Positions 23,424-36,260 are shown, counted from the first letter of the stretch. The stretch: DNA of 64,000 bases from Melampsora larici-populina 98AG31 (GCF_000204055.1 NW_006768838.1:115373-179372); one strand, 5' to 3'. Notes: a model not told the origin generated them from the letters alone. A program made the numbers and translations.

Positions 23424-24327
23424 CAGTCTAACCCGCGCTAATGCATAATTTGGGGAGACTCACTTTCCTATGCAATTAGACGGGTTATGCTTTTTGACCT
23501 ACACCCCCAAAATGCATAAAAATATGCATTTAGATTTTGGGGTGTATTGCATAGAATTATGCATTAGTACGGTTATTGTATTACCCCACCCATATGGGAC
23601 AAGAGAGGGTGAAGGTGGGAAAACTTCAGTAAGAAAGTGTTTAATTTTGAGGACATTTGTTGTCTATTTAGTACGATATGTACAGAAAGAAACAAAAACA
23701 ATTGTTTTCAAGAACATGCTTTATCAAGTACAATGTGTTACAAAAAACAGTCAACAAACAATAACTTTTGAGGACTTGTGCTTATTTGGTACGACATGTA
23801 CAAAAAGAAAGAAATTGAAGTTTTTTTGAAGGCTATCGATAATCAAGTGTTAGATATAGTCACACGTTGGAAGAAATCAGTTATTGCCACTTGTTTTTTG
23901 TTACCAAAAAACAGCTCGGACTCAAGCATCTCGGCATACTTCTGCAAAGAGTTGTCCAATTTGAGACCAGAAGCTGTACCAGTGCCCTCTATGTGAGCTA
24001 ATTCCTTGTTTTCAGTAGCAGACATGATGAAAAAAGATGCAAATTGATCTAAGGGAGCCGAAGATCGTGTGAGGTGGGTGATATCACTTTGCTGATCATT
24101 CCAAAGCACAACTGCTGTTGCTTTTTGTCAGTATCACCACCACATCACTGGGTTTGACCTATGCAATACCGCTTCCAAGATATAATTTTTTTTGCTTTGA
24201 CCCTATGCATCATGCAATATGCAATTAAAATCTTGTTTTGGCCCGCACCAGCGTGGTGGAGACCAAAACCTATGCATTTTGGCTGGATATGCATATGCGC
24301 GGGTATACAACAGCGCGGGTTAGACTG
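23424..24327. mobile_element. TA-flanked MITE with CAGTCTAACCCGCGC ends
   Basis: TIRs CAGTCTAACCCGCGCT at the left and the reverse complement at the right, flanked by TA (23422-23423, 24328-24329). The subterminal regions on both sides are dense in ATGCAT or TGCATAA motifs. It has no coding capacity. The TA target points to the Tc1/mariner superfamily. Confidence 0.8.
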
Positions 24328-24352
24328 TATTAAAATTTGTGTCAAACAGTTA

Positions 24353-25336
24353 GAGCATCCGCACTCGTTTGCGGTTGTTAATTTGGTCACGTGCGGTAAC
24401 AAACACAACATTAAGTAAAAAGTTACTTAACTCAACCAAATTTCGCACTCGTTTGCATTAGCAGCGCTGTAACTTTTATAACTTTACAGATAGTGCATGT
24501 ACTCCGCACCGGTCGTGCAGTAAGGTAAAGTTTTAATTTTTTGAGTACACATCACCTGCTTTCATGGCCAGTTTTCATGTGATAGAGGCACTGTTCTCTT
24601 CTTTGCACTAAGATACTAATACTCCATCTACACATGAAGACCCGATATCATCCTGTTCATCTACTCGATCGATAGATCTTAATTTAAAATTACAAATTTA
24701 ACATGAGTTTGTTCAGATCTTAATACATGAATTCCAATTAAAAAACAAAGGCTTTACTACATCGAGAAAGCTTTTAATGAGTCTGAATACACATAATGAT
24801 CTTGTAAAAGATTTAAAGATTTAAAACTAGGAAATAAAAATCCAAACTTCAATTTTTAATTTGTATCACTTGATCCTAAAAGTCCTCCAATGATTGGTCT
24901 TTTAATGTTGATTTTCTTAAATATTGACCTCTACATAGCTATATGAATCTAGACATCGTTCATTTTCATCTGAATGGTTTGGAGTCGAGTTCAAGATGGT
25001 TGATTGACTTATTTCAATTGAAGACATCGATCGGTGTCGAACGTTCTCGAGTTGATTCATGCAACTGTAAGGCTTGGAATTCATCGTGTGTGAGTGGTGA
25101 AAAGGAGATATTGGTTGTTGACTTTGGTGTTGGAGGTCTGGTTGAGTTGCCGGGAACAAGTCGTGATGTGTGATACCGCATGCGTTAGCCAATTGGTAAA
25201 TTTCCCGATTCGCTAACGCAAAATGACCGAAAATTAACTACCGCGGGGCTAATTTTTCACCGGTGTGGAAAAGACCCCGCGTTTGCGGTAAATTTAACCT
25301 TACCGCACCCGACTTACCGCACGAGTGCGGATGCTC
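24353..25336. mobile_element. PIF/Harbinger-type MITE, TSD TTA
   Basis: TIRs GAGCATCCGCACTCGT and its reverse complement are flanked by TTA at 24350-24352 and 25337-25339, the usual TWA target of PIF/Harbinger. Repeated TACCGCA or GCGGTAA motifs lie near both ends. A minus-strand open stretch at 24917-25192 was not recognised. Confidence 0.85.
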
Positions 25337-25624
25337 TTAGAGTGGTAGCGTGGAGTATGATTCTTGTAGGCGTATATGATGTCTGGTGCAATACTTAGGC
25401 TACGTTTGGCTGGGGTTAATTAATTTAATGTGCCTTAAAGTCGAGTGCATTTTGTTGCCACAAAATGCATTAATTCGATTTTTCTCCTTTTTTTGAATTT
25501 TTGTAACTAATGTACCTGATAATGCAATTCATGTTTGGCTGAAGTTGATCAGATTTGATCAACTTCAATCATCATTACCTTTCTTGACCACCATTTCAAA
25601 CTTAACTCCTTCATCTCAAAAACC

Positions 25625-26920
25625 ATGTCAGACTCTGACTTCTCATCTGACGAAGATCAATGGACCTCCTCGTCCTCGTCATCGTCAGCTTCCTCAGACA
25701 GCGATGAAGAACTGATGGAGCTCCTCATCGGTGCTGCTCGTGATCGTATTGAACTAGCAAATCGCCCCAAAATTCCGTGTCGAACATTGGCACTTACAGG
25801 CGCTATGTATGCGCGTGAGGTTTACGAAGGGAGCCCAGTACGCTTCCGAGAATTATGCCGAATGAACAAAGTGGCGTTTAATGGCCTAGTGAGACATCTT
25901 CAAGGAGACCTCAAGGATACCAAACATGTCACTGTCATGGAACAAGTGATGATATTTCTTTTTGTGGTTGGAAATGCTGGGTCAAACGCTCTCGCCTCGG
26001 AGAGGTTTCAACATTCTGGAGAAACAATCTCACGATATTACAATAAGGTCCTTTTGGCTCTTGAGAATCTAGAATCTCGATTGATCATCCAGCCGAATCC
26101 AGGAGCTCCAATTCCACAATCTATCAGTAGCACTCCAGTCCTTTATCCCTGGTCTCAAGGATGTGTCGGAGCTATCGACGGAACCCATATTCAGGCAATT
26201 GTTCCAGAGGCCAACCAGGCTCCTTATCGTAATCACAAAGGCACCTTCAGCCAAAACGTGCTGGCAGCTTGCGACTTTGATGGAAGCTTTACCTTCATCC
26301 TTGCAGGATTTGAAGGTAGAGCACATGATAGCCGGGTTCTTCAGGTAGCCCGTCAAGACGGACGCTTCCTAGTTCCACCAGGTACGTCAATTTTCTTGAA
26401 GAACTCTTTGTCAGAAACTTTCTAACAAAAATTTACATATATAGGTAGATACTACCTTGCCGATGCTGGATTTTCCAACCAAGAAGGCTTCTTGGCTCCT
26501 TACCGAGGTATCCGCTATCACCTCAAGCAGTGGAGCTTGGGTAATCGGCGCCCTTGAGACTACAAAGAACTCTTTAATTTACGACATTCCGGTATGCGTA
26601 ACGTGATTGAGCGTGTTTTCGGAGTCTTGAAGATTCGATTCAACACCCTGGTACACATGCGAAGGTTTCCTGTCCCAAGACAAGGGGCACTGGTTGTGGC
26701 TTTAGCAGTACTTCACAACATCATCCGGCAAAGTGGTGAAGACTTTTTTTTTGAAGAGTTTGATCGACAAGAAAGAGAACGTCAACTTACCTGGGACGAG
26801 GCTCAAGTGGTGGCTTACCGTGCACCAACAGCTGCTGAGAGGGCCAATGCTAGTGAAGATCGTGATACTTTAGCTATGGCCATGTGGCTTGATTACCTAT
26901 TGCATCCTCATCGTGTTTAG
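25625..26920 (+). pseudogene. PIF/Harbinger DDE transposase, one nonsense codon
   Basis: Exons 25625-26381 and 26445-26920 would give about 410 residues. Catalytic residues are visible: aspartate in GCVGAIDGTHIQ, aspartate in GFEGRAHDSRVL and glutamate in MRNVIERVFGVLK (DDE_Tnp_4 pattern). The N-terminus is serine- and acid-rich (SDSDEELMELL). The frame is broken by TGA at 26555-26557, in NRRP-stop-DYKELF, where an arginine codon CGA is expected; a single C-to-T change explains it. The rest of the frame is sound, so inactivation looks recent. Readthrough or sequencing error cannot be excluded. Confidence 0.85.
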
Positions 26921-27290
26921 GGAAACTTGTACAGTTTATTCACTAAAACTCATAGTTTGTATTTGCAAAGAGAGATAAAATGTATCATATATACTAATGT
27001 TTGTATCACAAGAACTTTTGTAACACAGTATTTTAATAAAGATAACTTTTGATCACAACAACTTTTGACTATTGAAAGCGATAACTTTTGAAAACGATAA
27101 CTTTTGAAAACGATAACTTTTGAAAACAATAACTTTCCAAGGTTGAAGAGTTGAGGATTGATTTCCCTTGATGAATACCTGTCTTCTGAAAGATTGATAA
27201 ATTTGAAGCAAGAATGTGTCATCAGTAAGACAAGCTTTCAAAAAGGGATACATCAAAAGCGTTGAGACAATACCTTCATAAGCTTACAGT
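26921..27290. repeat. Intergenic spacer of Harbinger element with GATAACTTTTGAAAAC repeats
   Basis: Between the convergent 3' ends lie three to four tandem copies of a 16 bp unit GATAACTTTTGAAAAC (about 27079-27140). No gene was seen. Confidence 0.7.
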
Positions 27291-28674
27291 TCATTCCTTC
27301 TTCTTCTTGAGTTCATCAAGCTTTTCTTTCAACCACTTAAAACAGAGATCGTCTTCTAATTCCATAAAGAATTCAGCATCTTCCTCATTTCTTAAGATTT
27401 TAGCTGCAGCCATACGATCAGAGTCTTCTGGAAAATTCTGTTTACTAGCTTCTTTGAAGCGCGCCATAGCTGAAGGTTGATATCGTTGAGGAGGTGGAGG
27501 GTGAAGGGCCTCCCTTTTGATCCGTGCTGCTTCAACAAGGGCTTCAGCTCGAGCATCAGCTTGAGCATCTTTTCTATTCTCTTTTTCAATTAGAGCTTGA
27601 GACTTGAGTGCTGAATTCTCTGTAATTTGCTTGAGTGAAGTCGCTAGATTTACAGGTGGCTTATAAGAGCCACTCGGCTTAGATGATGATGCAGATGTGG
27701 GTATGAGGTTGGGAACATGATTAGATGAAGTGAATGGTTTCTTTGAAGTCGAAGCTGCAGAGCGATCAGCCTTTGAGGTCTCTACTGGATTGGATGTATT
27801 AGGGTGAATTGCTGGTTTAGAGGTGATGGATGAGTTGGAAGGTCTTGGTGGGAGTGGAGGTGGGAGTGGGCAATTGACATCCTTGACTCCAGGGGGGTCA
27901 TCTGTGATGGAGTAGTGAAGAATGGAAGTAGTGAGCTTTTGAAGTCAAGTATGAAGAGAAACACACTTACCTGCTAAGTCAATGACTGTTCCTTCCTCAC
28001 CTCTTTCAACAGGCTCATCTTCACTGTTGTCGAGTGCCTCCTCAGAGGCTGTTAGTGAATACTTGCGTTTCAATTTCTGCGTACTAGTTCCTGTTCGATT
28101 AGCACCAGCAATCGGAGTAGAACCTAAAAGATAGTGCATTGGTTCGAAGTACTGAAATCCATGATCCTTGAAGATCTGGGATCCTGGGTGTCCCTTTAAC
28201 AGATTGTGAGATTAATCAATGGTGGTTGCTGAGAGAGATTGAGTTGAGATGACCTACACGGATCCAACCATTCCAGAACTCTGCATCTCCCTCAACATTC
28301 TGTTTTGCTTCATTCCAGCCCAAACCCGATCCTTCTTTGAGATCACGCATGAGACCATATTGACGCTTGAGCTGTGAAAGAGCAAGACAAACTAATCAGT
28401 CAATGTAGATGGTTTCAGAAGTGATAGAGAAAGACTTGAGATAGCTTACAGTAGCAAAATGGTTTTTGATTTGAGCGATACTGAGATCAAGTTCATATGT
28501 ATCATTTAAATCTGTTCGAGCTTTGCCCCAAACCGATGGCGGAAAATTGTTATCAGATTGATCATTGTCTTGATTACCATCTAGAAGTGAGTCAAGTAGT
28601 GTGCGTGTTTGGATTTCAGTCCATTTGGCTTGAGGCTTGGGAGCTTGGGAGCTCGACTTGGGTGGTTGACCCAT
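27291..28674 (-). CDS. Myb/SANT-like accessory protein of the Harbinger element
   Basis: Four exons on the minus strand (28674-28450, 28371-28258, 28193-27971, 27901-27291) join in frame to about 390 residues. The N-terminus has a Myb/SANT-like trihelix: WTEIQTRTLLDSLLDG, then PPSVWGKARTDLN, IAQIKNHFAT, LKRQYGLMRDL and GLGWNEAKQNVEG. A proline/serine-rich middle follows, then a charged C-terminal helix (DDLCFKWLKEKLDELKKKKE). In known Harbinger systems this partner brings the transposase into the nucleus and to the TIRs. The frame is intact, unlike its neighbour transposase. Confidence 0.8.
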
Positions 28675-29442
28675 TGATTGAATGATTTATGTCCAGTTTG
28701 AGTTTTGAATCTGGAAGGTGAAATGTAGGAGTCAATTTGTGAATGCAAATTTGTTCAGTATTTTGGGGGTCAAGGATATCGATTGGGAGGAAACCAGTTT
28801 GAGGGAAATAGAAATGAAATTGGACACGGTGGGATGGGCTTGAATCTTATCAATCCCCATCCCAAAACCATAAGGTTAACCGTGAGGAGCTGGGGAGGTG
28901 GCAGCCTGAATCTTATCAGTGCGCTCTGATTTCCCAGCTTGAGGGATAGACTGCTGGATTAAAGAAATGGAAGGAGGGGAGATGAAAAGATCTCCTTTAA
29001 TTACCCTTGAGTGAAATCGAAATGTGAAGTGTAGAAAGGAAATCGAGTGTTGAAAGGGTTGAATTGAAGGTGAAAGGTTTGGATGGGTTGAATCGAAGGG
29101 AAGTGGTGAAAGGGTTGAATCGATGAGAAGAGTGGTGAGATTTGAAAAAAAAAGACAAGTACAAATTTAGCGAAGGGAGGACCGATGGACGGGTCAAGAG
29201 GTAAATTTGGTTGGGGGATCAAGGCGATTTAATGGATTAATGCACCTTTTGAGCAAAATAATCGACTGTCGAGTCGATTATTTTTGAGTGCATTATTGGT
29301 GCATTTTGGGCAGTTTAAGTCAATTAAAAATTTGCATTAAATCCCAGCCAAAGCACTTTTTTTTTAATGCACATTAAATTCGAAATTTAATGTAATTTTG
29401 GATTTAAGGTACATTAAAATGCACCAGCCAAACGTAGCCTTA

Positions 29443-31140
29443 TTCTTTGTTGTTAATCAACAGATATGCATTTATCAAATGTCACCAACCTGAATCGGCA
29501 TGTAGGATTTGGTTTTGGGGAATATCCTTCACTCTATGAATTTAGGACTGTCATAAAGGATGCATTTTCAATTCAGGTACCAGAGTTCGCTTGAAAGTTG
29601 TGATACATACGTACATGCCTTTCAGTTCAGCCATGAATTTTGTGGGTGCTATTGGTGACATAGGATAGGATGCGATCAAAGTTCAACATTAACAAGGATG
29701 AGATAAACACAATGGTAGGTCCGAGAATGGAGAAGTCTCAAAAGAAGTGGTAAAAAGGATGAGATTCAACATAGGAAAAGATGTGCAGTATTGCAACCAG
29801 AGGAGAACATGGGTCGTTAATCGTTACAGTGAAATATCTTTGATACCGCGTTGGTTTCCACACGCAAGAATTGAATGTGTCGAAGAGTTGACTGGAGTTC
29901 TCTGTTCCTTCAAACACTAGTAGACTGCTGTGTTTATTCATATTCACCTCTTTCCGTCTTCTATTGTCCTTACCTTCCTTCTATATGAGTTGATTGGTGA
30001 TATATTATTTGAGGAGGTCGTGCTATTGCTAAATCCTTTGTGAAAGAAGGGGGTCAAGAGTCTCAACCACACGGTTCACAGAGGAAGCTTGCCTTTTTCA
30101 TGAGGCATCTTTGGAGACTATCTTGAGTCAGCATCAGTATTGAATCCCTATCATACATGCACATCAATGCAATACCACAACACACACATGGTGAAGTCTA
30201 AAAATGGAAGTAGAGCTCATAATTGAAAAATACAAAGCCAAAATTAAATGTACTTCAAGACTTCACAGCAGTATAAATTGACATTGTTGCCAATTCAAAG
30301 TTTTTTGGGCACTTGATTAATGTCCCGTGGAGTTTTGTAGTATCGGTGAAGAAGAGTTATTGACCAGATCATCGAAAGGCAATAAGCTGATTCCTATACA
30401 ACAAGCGAAATTTGAGTGAGAACTTGCAAGTATCCATGTAATAAAATCGGTGAAAAGACAATCTTTCACGTTCAAAATGATCTCCTCGCGCTATCTGTAT
30501 TTCAGTGAGCAATTCAAGCAATTTATCAAGCGTCTTGAGGATTCAACGGACATCCAACAGGTAAGGAGACTTGAAGACCTGTTTCATGATTCGAAAGTAT
30601 TTGGTGTTGATGTGTGTAAAACGGTTGGTCTTATTTGTGAGTAGATGTTTTATATATACATTTCCTGAGATATCGAGGTTTTTATTTGAGCGGGTGGATT
30701 TGCTTTGCAAGTGATGAGTAGGTCCCAACTTTTCAGATGTCCTGAAAATAATATATCAGGAGGTTGTAAGATGAAGTTGATGCCTCAGACTTTTTGTTGT
30801 GGATTTCGACATGATCTCAAAGTGAGTAAATAATTCAGTTGTCGGAAGCTTTTCTCTCTCGCCACTGCTAAGATGTTTTGTCAAATACCTGAAGCACATT
30901 TTAGATGTCAATGGTGGGTAAGGCCATTGGGTTGGATAGGCCCTAGGTGAAGTAGTGCACAGAGAGCTCAATCCGAGTAATGAAGCTTTGTTGGGTAATT
31001 TTCAAGTATCTCGCTTAGTCAAACGGGGACCGAGAAAAAAGACCAAACTGCAAAGAAGGATCAAACTACGACAAAAGCAAGACATGATTGGCACCCAGCA
31101 AAGCAAAAATTGCAGCCATAACAAACAATTTAGAAATGTA
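29443..31140. other. Cargo of giant element without recognised gene
   Basis: Scattered short open stretches on both strands. Nothing was recognised. Confidence 0.4.
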
Positions 31141-33400
31141 CCAATTCATCTTGAAACTCATTTTTAGCATACTATGATTTCAATCCGTATTTCATCGTCA
31201 ATAGGAATGAATGCAATAGTTTCTTCGAGATCACATTTGAGGATTTCTTCACAAGGTGTGTGGGGTGTAGTGTCCATACCGCCATGTAACGGTGAGAAAT
31301 TGTAGCTCACTAATAGCTATGATGCATCAAGGTCTGATTGTATAAGGCATTGTAAAGTATCCAGTGTACCTTGACTCATGAGATCCCAATCTACAGGCAA
31401 CCGTGTAATGATGATTCTGACCACCTCCTTCAGCAAATGCTATTGAAAATAATCAAAAAAAATTGCTACATATAAAGTAAGAAGAACAGAAAAAGGATTG
31501 ATATAACTCACATTTGATTGGAACAGCAGTACCAATTTCACAAGTCGCAACACGAGATAATCCTTCATGATTTTCATTCATCATTGTAAGCTGTTGAGAA
31601 ACAGAAATTGCACCACCTGTATTATAAACAAAGGTTAGTATGTATGAACAAGAAGATGATTTGGAATGAATTTATAGCAAACATGATTCACCAAAATTTG
31701 TAATCAATGAGTTACCTCCATGAGTTACCTCCAAATTTGCCAATATAGTTTGTTTAAAATGATATAAAATCAAATGTTCTATAAAATAAAAGTGATTTAA
31801 CAAAAAAAGCAAAGATATTAATTATTTACCTGTACCCATTACGATGCAAGTCTTTGATCTTTTAGTCCTAAATTTTTCACATCTTCTATATCTAATTTGT
31901 GTCCTTCCTGGGATCCACATACGTTTTAAGGAGAATTCATTGAAGTTATTATTTGTTCTACTCATTACTCTATATAATCCATCTACAACAGAAGGCAATC
32001 TAGTACTCCAATCTTCAGCTCAGTTAATAACATCAATCAATAGTTCATGGTTAAAAGCTTGATGTAGTTTAAGTGTAATACATACAAGTTGTTGAGGAAG
32101 ATGAATCTGATTGGCTTAGATGTTTAAGTCCATTTTTTAAACTCTTTTGCTAAAACTCAATTATGATTCTCGAATTGAAATTGTTAGAAATCTTCCATGT
32201 GGCATGCTTTGTCTAGATTTTGAAAATACTTCCGAGTCTCTTTTGTGAATCTGATAAACACATCTATCTTTTGCATTGGAATCTAGATGAAATCAAAAGT
32301 CCGAGGGACTTTCATGTGATTTGCCGATAGCTGAAAATGATTTAATGATTTTTACTGTCCCGTTAGGTCTTGCTGATTGATCTTTTTGTGCTTCGATTAT
32401 TTTACGTTCACTAGTGAGATGATGAGGAAGGCCAGAGAGACCACCAAGAAGAGTTTTGTACATTGAGACATGAATACGACTCGTTGCCCTTATTGTCGCC
32501 TCTCGGAATGTGGATTGATCTGATGTTGAGAAAATTTCAAAGTGTTTAAATCAAAGCTTCTCCAGGCGAGATACTTCTTTCTCAGGACTATGCTGCACAA
32601 TGGATGAGTTGTTGATCCCAGTACTCATATTACCCACTTCTGGATCGGCAGAGGTAGAGCTGCTTGTCAGCCTGATGAGAAGTGAAGACCACAACGTGAG
32701 TAAGCTCCGCCGGATTGGGCCCATTTACATTAACAGCCGAGCAACCACCAGCCCCAGCAGCATCTGAAGTGAGAGGGTATATTCTCTATGTATATATATT
32801 CGCCAAACGGTGCACCCACCACAGACTGCGGATCAAGTCTAGTGTTGAATGATAAATCAGAATCAGATTGCCATACTGATAAAAAACAATGGAGAAAAAC
32901 ATGACTACATACCCTGCGACTTTGGTCCAACCTGGACTGCGATACAAGATAGTAGACAAGATGATAACTTCAGGGATAGCAACTTCAGCCGAGGTAGTCT
33001 CTGTGCGAGCAAGATGGATTGCTGTATTGAAATCTTGATATAAGTTTTCTTATCGACCGTGATCTAATTATTGTCCTTGACTTTGTGCCAAAGATGAAGA
33101 AGTGAGTTCGGCGCAGTCTTCAGACTAATATGCGCAGGAGACTCAGTTAGTTTCTTGCCATCATCATCCATAACCAATACGATATATATTTTTGTTCGGT
33201 GCTTTCACTAAGCCATCTCTTGACATAGATGTTCTTGGTTTGATTGTCACTGGCTGTTCTGCTCAGGTCTTGGTTGCAAAAAGAAAAATCCGTTTTAGAA
33301 AAGAAAAAAGTGGGTTAAGTTTGGTTTTGTTCATAAAAAACTACTTACCGTACCAAACACGATGAGGCCAATCCAAGTTCACATCCCAACTTCTTCTAAT
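31141..33400 (-). pseudogene. Unidentified minus-strand coding remnants
   Basis: Minus-strand pieces look like exons of one or more degraded genes. They are EVVRIIITRLPVDWDLMSQG (31.4 kb), AISVSQQLTMMNENHEGLSR (31.6 kb), SVVDGLYRVMSRTNNNFNEF (31.95 kb), TLLGGLSGLPHHLTSERKII with DQSARPNGTVKIIKSFSAIG (32.4 kb), LDPQSVVGAPFGEYIYIE (32.8 kb) and EVAIPEVIILSTILYRSPGW (32.95 kb). Stops and frame changes separate them. I do not recognise the family; it may be another captured host gene. It lies just downstream, in the minus sense, of the sterol-glucosyltransferase-like fragment, so some exons may belong to that gene. Confidence 0.4.
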
Positions 33401-33409
33401 GTGTTGAAA

Positions 33410-34880
33410 TCAATATAGGACTTCGACGCAAGCATGCGACTTCGATGCCAATGCACCAAAAAGGGTATCCATCATCTCAGTAACAATCAAACTGATTTCT
33501 AGTAAGTTGGCCATAGCAGTGGAACTATAGAACATCTCATCACTAAATACGACAGGTCCGGATGATCTTGTCATTTCTTGAATGGTATTGCTTTGATCTT
33601 GTTGAAATGGTGGTGAATGTCTTCTGACGGAGACCACATGCATTGACAACTGCGATCTAGGCTGTGATGGAGACCTAGAAGTATGTCAGATTGATTCTGA
33701 ATAATGTGTCGAAACACTTACACTAAGACTACCACCTGCACCTGAACGCATAGGTGATTCCACATGTCTAACAAGAGCCACCTCAAGACTGGTTAGTCTC
33801 TTGTTTGTCCGTGCTCGACGAAGTGTCCATTGAGTTATGCTTAAAGTTTCACTTTTGTCTGCAGGAGTCTGTGATAAGCCACTCAAGTTTTGATCAGAGG
33901 TTTCATCGAACTGGTCGACCTGAGGTTCAACGGGTGTACGTTGGGTATGGTCCTGTAGTTTACAAACTTTGATAGAGGTGGATCGAATTGGGCTAACAAC
34001 ACACTTATCACTGGTGCTCGAAATATTTCGAATTTGTTGAGTGATGCTACTTGAAATTGTTTTAGGTCCGATAAAGGAGTGGCGAATACGAGAGGATGAT
34101 GGAGGATGAACTTGAAATGTCAAATCCCTGCGTGGAGCGCGTGCCGTTGATGAACACCTGCGTGGGGGGTACTCTGCTGGATTGTGGGGTACTGCGCCGG
34201 CCAAATTCCAAACAAGTGGCGGGAGTGATGTTGTGTCCGCCGATGATGGAGGAGAAATAAAGAATTCTGAAGAGGAGGCCTTAGTTGGAAATTCGGTCAA
34301 AGATGCTTGAATGAAGCGAGGTTGAAGTTGATCAAGTTGTGAAGGTGGATGAGGTATTGTGACAGAAGATGTTTGGTTCCGAAATTGGGTGATGGCGTCT
34401 TGAATGCGATTAAGTGGAGTCGATAGATCTTCGGCAAAGGCGAAAAAGTAATCACCGGGTACAGCAATTGCGTTGGAAATATTGCTACCCATTGTGTCTG
34501 AAGGGGTGGTGACTGTCAAGGCATCAGGAAATGGTTGAGATGATTGTTGATAAGGAGTGTTGTTGGTAGTTGAGTCGCGTCTCTCAATCCATTCGCTTGT
34601 CTTGATACGGACTGTCTCAACAAACCGCAATGACTGACATTGTTCAACCTCTTCAATGGTCTCCAGAGGAATTTCAATTTTGAAGTTTTCACCCAAATCT
34701 TGACAGGTAAAGACGATTCGTTTGAGAGACTCGATCCATTCTTGCCTTTGCTGACTATCCGTTGAAAAGGTACAAGCCTTATTGGAGACCGCTAATCTGA
34801 ATTGATGAAGATTCTTCGCATTTGAGAATCTTGGCTCAAATGTTGTACAGTAGCGTGATTCAAGTTGACTGGTAGAAAAA
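33410..34880 (-). pseudogene. Fragment resembling ATG26/UGT51 sterol glucosyltransferase (GRAM-PH region)
   Basis: A long minus-strand open stretch runs from a splice acceptor near 34,876 to 33,686. It begins with a PH-domain C-terminal half (FRLAVSNKACTFSTDSQQRQ, EWIESLKRIVFTCQD) and continues KIEIPLETIEEVEQCQSLRF and DYFFAFAEDLSTPLNRI. This order (PH helix, then IPLETIxEVE, then DYFFxFF) is characteristic of the membrane-targeting part of UGT51/ATG26. A long serine-rich linker follows, then another exon-like piece at 33,410-33,660 (SSGPVVFSDEMFYSSTAMAN). The glycosyltransferase domain is not present, so this is a fragment. In cells the enzyme glucosylates sterols and acts in pexophagy. Confidence 0.5.
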
Positions 34881-35283
34881 TAAGGTTCATAACTCGAAAA
34901 ATACCAAAATAAAATTGAATCCTTGGGAACAAATTAGCAAGGGTACCTGATGTTCTTTCATTCTACTTCTCCTTATTCTGTTCGTTTTAGATAAGCATGA
35001 AAGCAAAGATACCTTGTGATAATCATGCTCATGTTGGCTGATTGAAGAGACGGAATCGGGGTGTGTCGTGAGTGTATGGAAATCTGAATTGAGTTACATC
35101 GAGGGAAGCCAGAATGAAGCCAGACTAACAGTTTAAATGCGGATGAAGTGTGAGCAAAGAAGTGTAGATAGAAGTGTCGGTTTGGAGGCGGATTAAAACT
35201 GTCTGTTCAAGTAATTGTCTGCCGATTTTATTGAGAAGGAATGTGATTGAAATTTGTTTCTGAGACTGGAGAAGTGCCTTCCT

Positions 35284-35529
35284 TCAAGACATATCGCGAG
35301 CTCCAAAGATCGAGGGGGGCATCAGTCGGTTCAACAATCGTGTCATCCTGAACGCTACTGGCGGGTTTTCTTGTGGCGGAAGTCTTTTTAACCGGCTGTG
35401 TGAAGCTTTTCTACTCGATTCAGGCTTGGCCTTGGTCTCTGGGGCACGTATAGCAGTAAAGAAGATACATGGTCCCTTTGTAAGATGAATAGAGCTAAGC
35501 AAAGCAAGCAAAATTGAGTCAGGGATCAA
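35284..35529 (-). pseudogene. Short unassigned minus-strand open stretch
   Basis: Reads DSILLALLSSIHLTKGPCIF and then a basic, proline-rich tail. It may be an upstream exon of the sterol-glucosyltransferase-like fragment (the order would fit), but no motif confirms it. Confidence 0.25.
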
Positions 35530-36039
35530 AGGGAAGAAATTAGCATTGTCTAGTTTTCACTCACTTGGGATCATCACCCGCTTCCCAATCTGATCCACAG
35601 TTTGGCGACGATAGCAACATGATGTGGTTCTCAAGTCTACGGCCTTTCTAGAACGAAATTGGCGCAAGATGCAAGCCGGAGCGGGCCAACTTCTAGAAGC
35701 AGACAAGTTGGCCTATTTCAGGGTATTTTCAGTGAAATGAACTAGCTATGGACCAATATACATCAATTCTCGTAGGTAGATCTTCAAGACCTTTGTGCCT
35801 CCGTTGACCAGCGTTTCCACAAAATGTGGCTAACCGAGCTTTGATCATCGTGTGTCCTCTAGGTAACCATGCAGCAGTCCGAGTCGGACCCCAAGGTTGT
35901 TGAAGAAGATCAGGCCACCCAAGTACATGTGTGTCACGCTGACGCTCTAGAATGGCGATACGTGCGAAGCGACAATTTACAGCTGGGGTTGATGAAGAAG
36001 ATAGTCAATTTCTGAGAGGTCTTGGTGGTCCAGTATTGC

Positions 36040-36260
36040 CAAGTTGGAGGCCAAAGTATGTAAATGCTAACCCCATTTGAAATGAACCAACCATGGCTCA
36101 TCGGTTGCCTCGCCACACATCCAACAAATTGTCCTATCTGGCTCCGATTCAACAGGATCGTGAAAGTGTCCCGCCGAAGCGAGGATATCAGGAGTAAGAC
36201 TGAATGACTCAGGATGAGGCCACCAAAGGGCTTTCGAGGATGGTCTTCTTGCACTTAAAT
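36040..36260 (-). pseudogene. Fragment resembling a BIR (inhibitor-of-apoptosis/Bir1) domain
   Basis: On the minus strand a frame reads WWPHPESFSLTPDILASAGH, then FHDPVESEPDRTICWMCGEA and TDEPW. The pattern W-(P/H)-x-LTPxxLAxAGF, then DxVxCxxCG, is that of the first half of a BIR zinc-binding repeat; the last histidine-cysteine half is lost or lies beyond a decayed intron. Fungal BIR proteins (Bir1/survivin) belong to the chromosomal passenger complex. Only about 45 residues are present, so this is a captured scrap in the giant TIR element. Confidence 0.45.

Larger units (their letters stand above)
25398..29439. mobile_element. PIF/Harbinger element with two genes, TSD TTA
   Basis: A 4,042 bp element with TIRs beginning GGCTACGTTTGGCTGG, TTA duplicated at 25395-25397 and 29440-29442. 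It carries the canonical pair of convergent genes: a DDE transposase (plus, 25625-26920) and a Myb/SANT-like protein (minus, 28674-27291). Both are needed for Harbinger transposition in known systems. The transposase has one premature stop. It sits inside the giant TIR element. Confidence 0.9.

Noticed and set aside
27000..27140. Possible CRISPR-like or satellite array
   Set aside because: Only three to four copies of a 16 bp AT-rich unit with no spacers; a short tandem repeat in a eukaryotic element.
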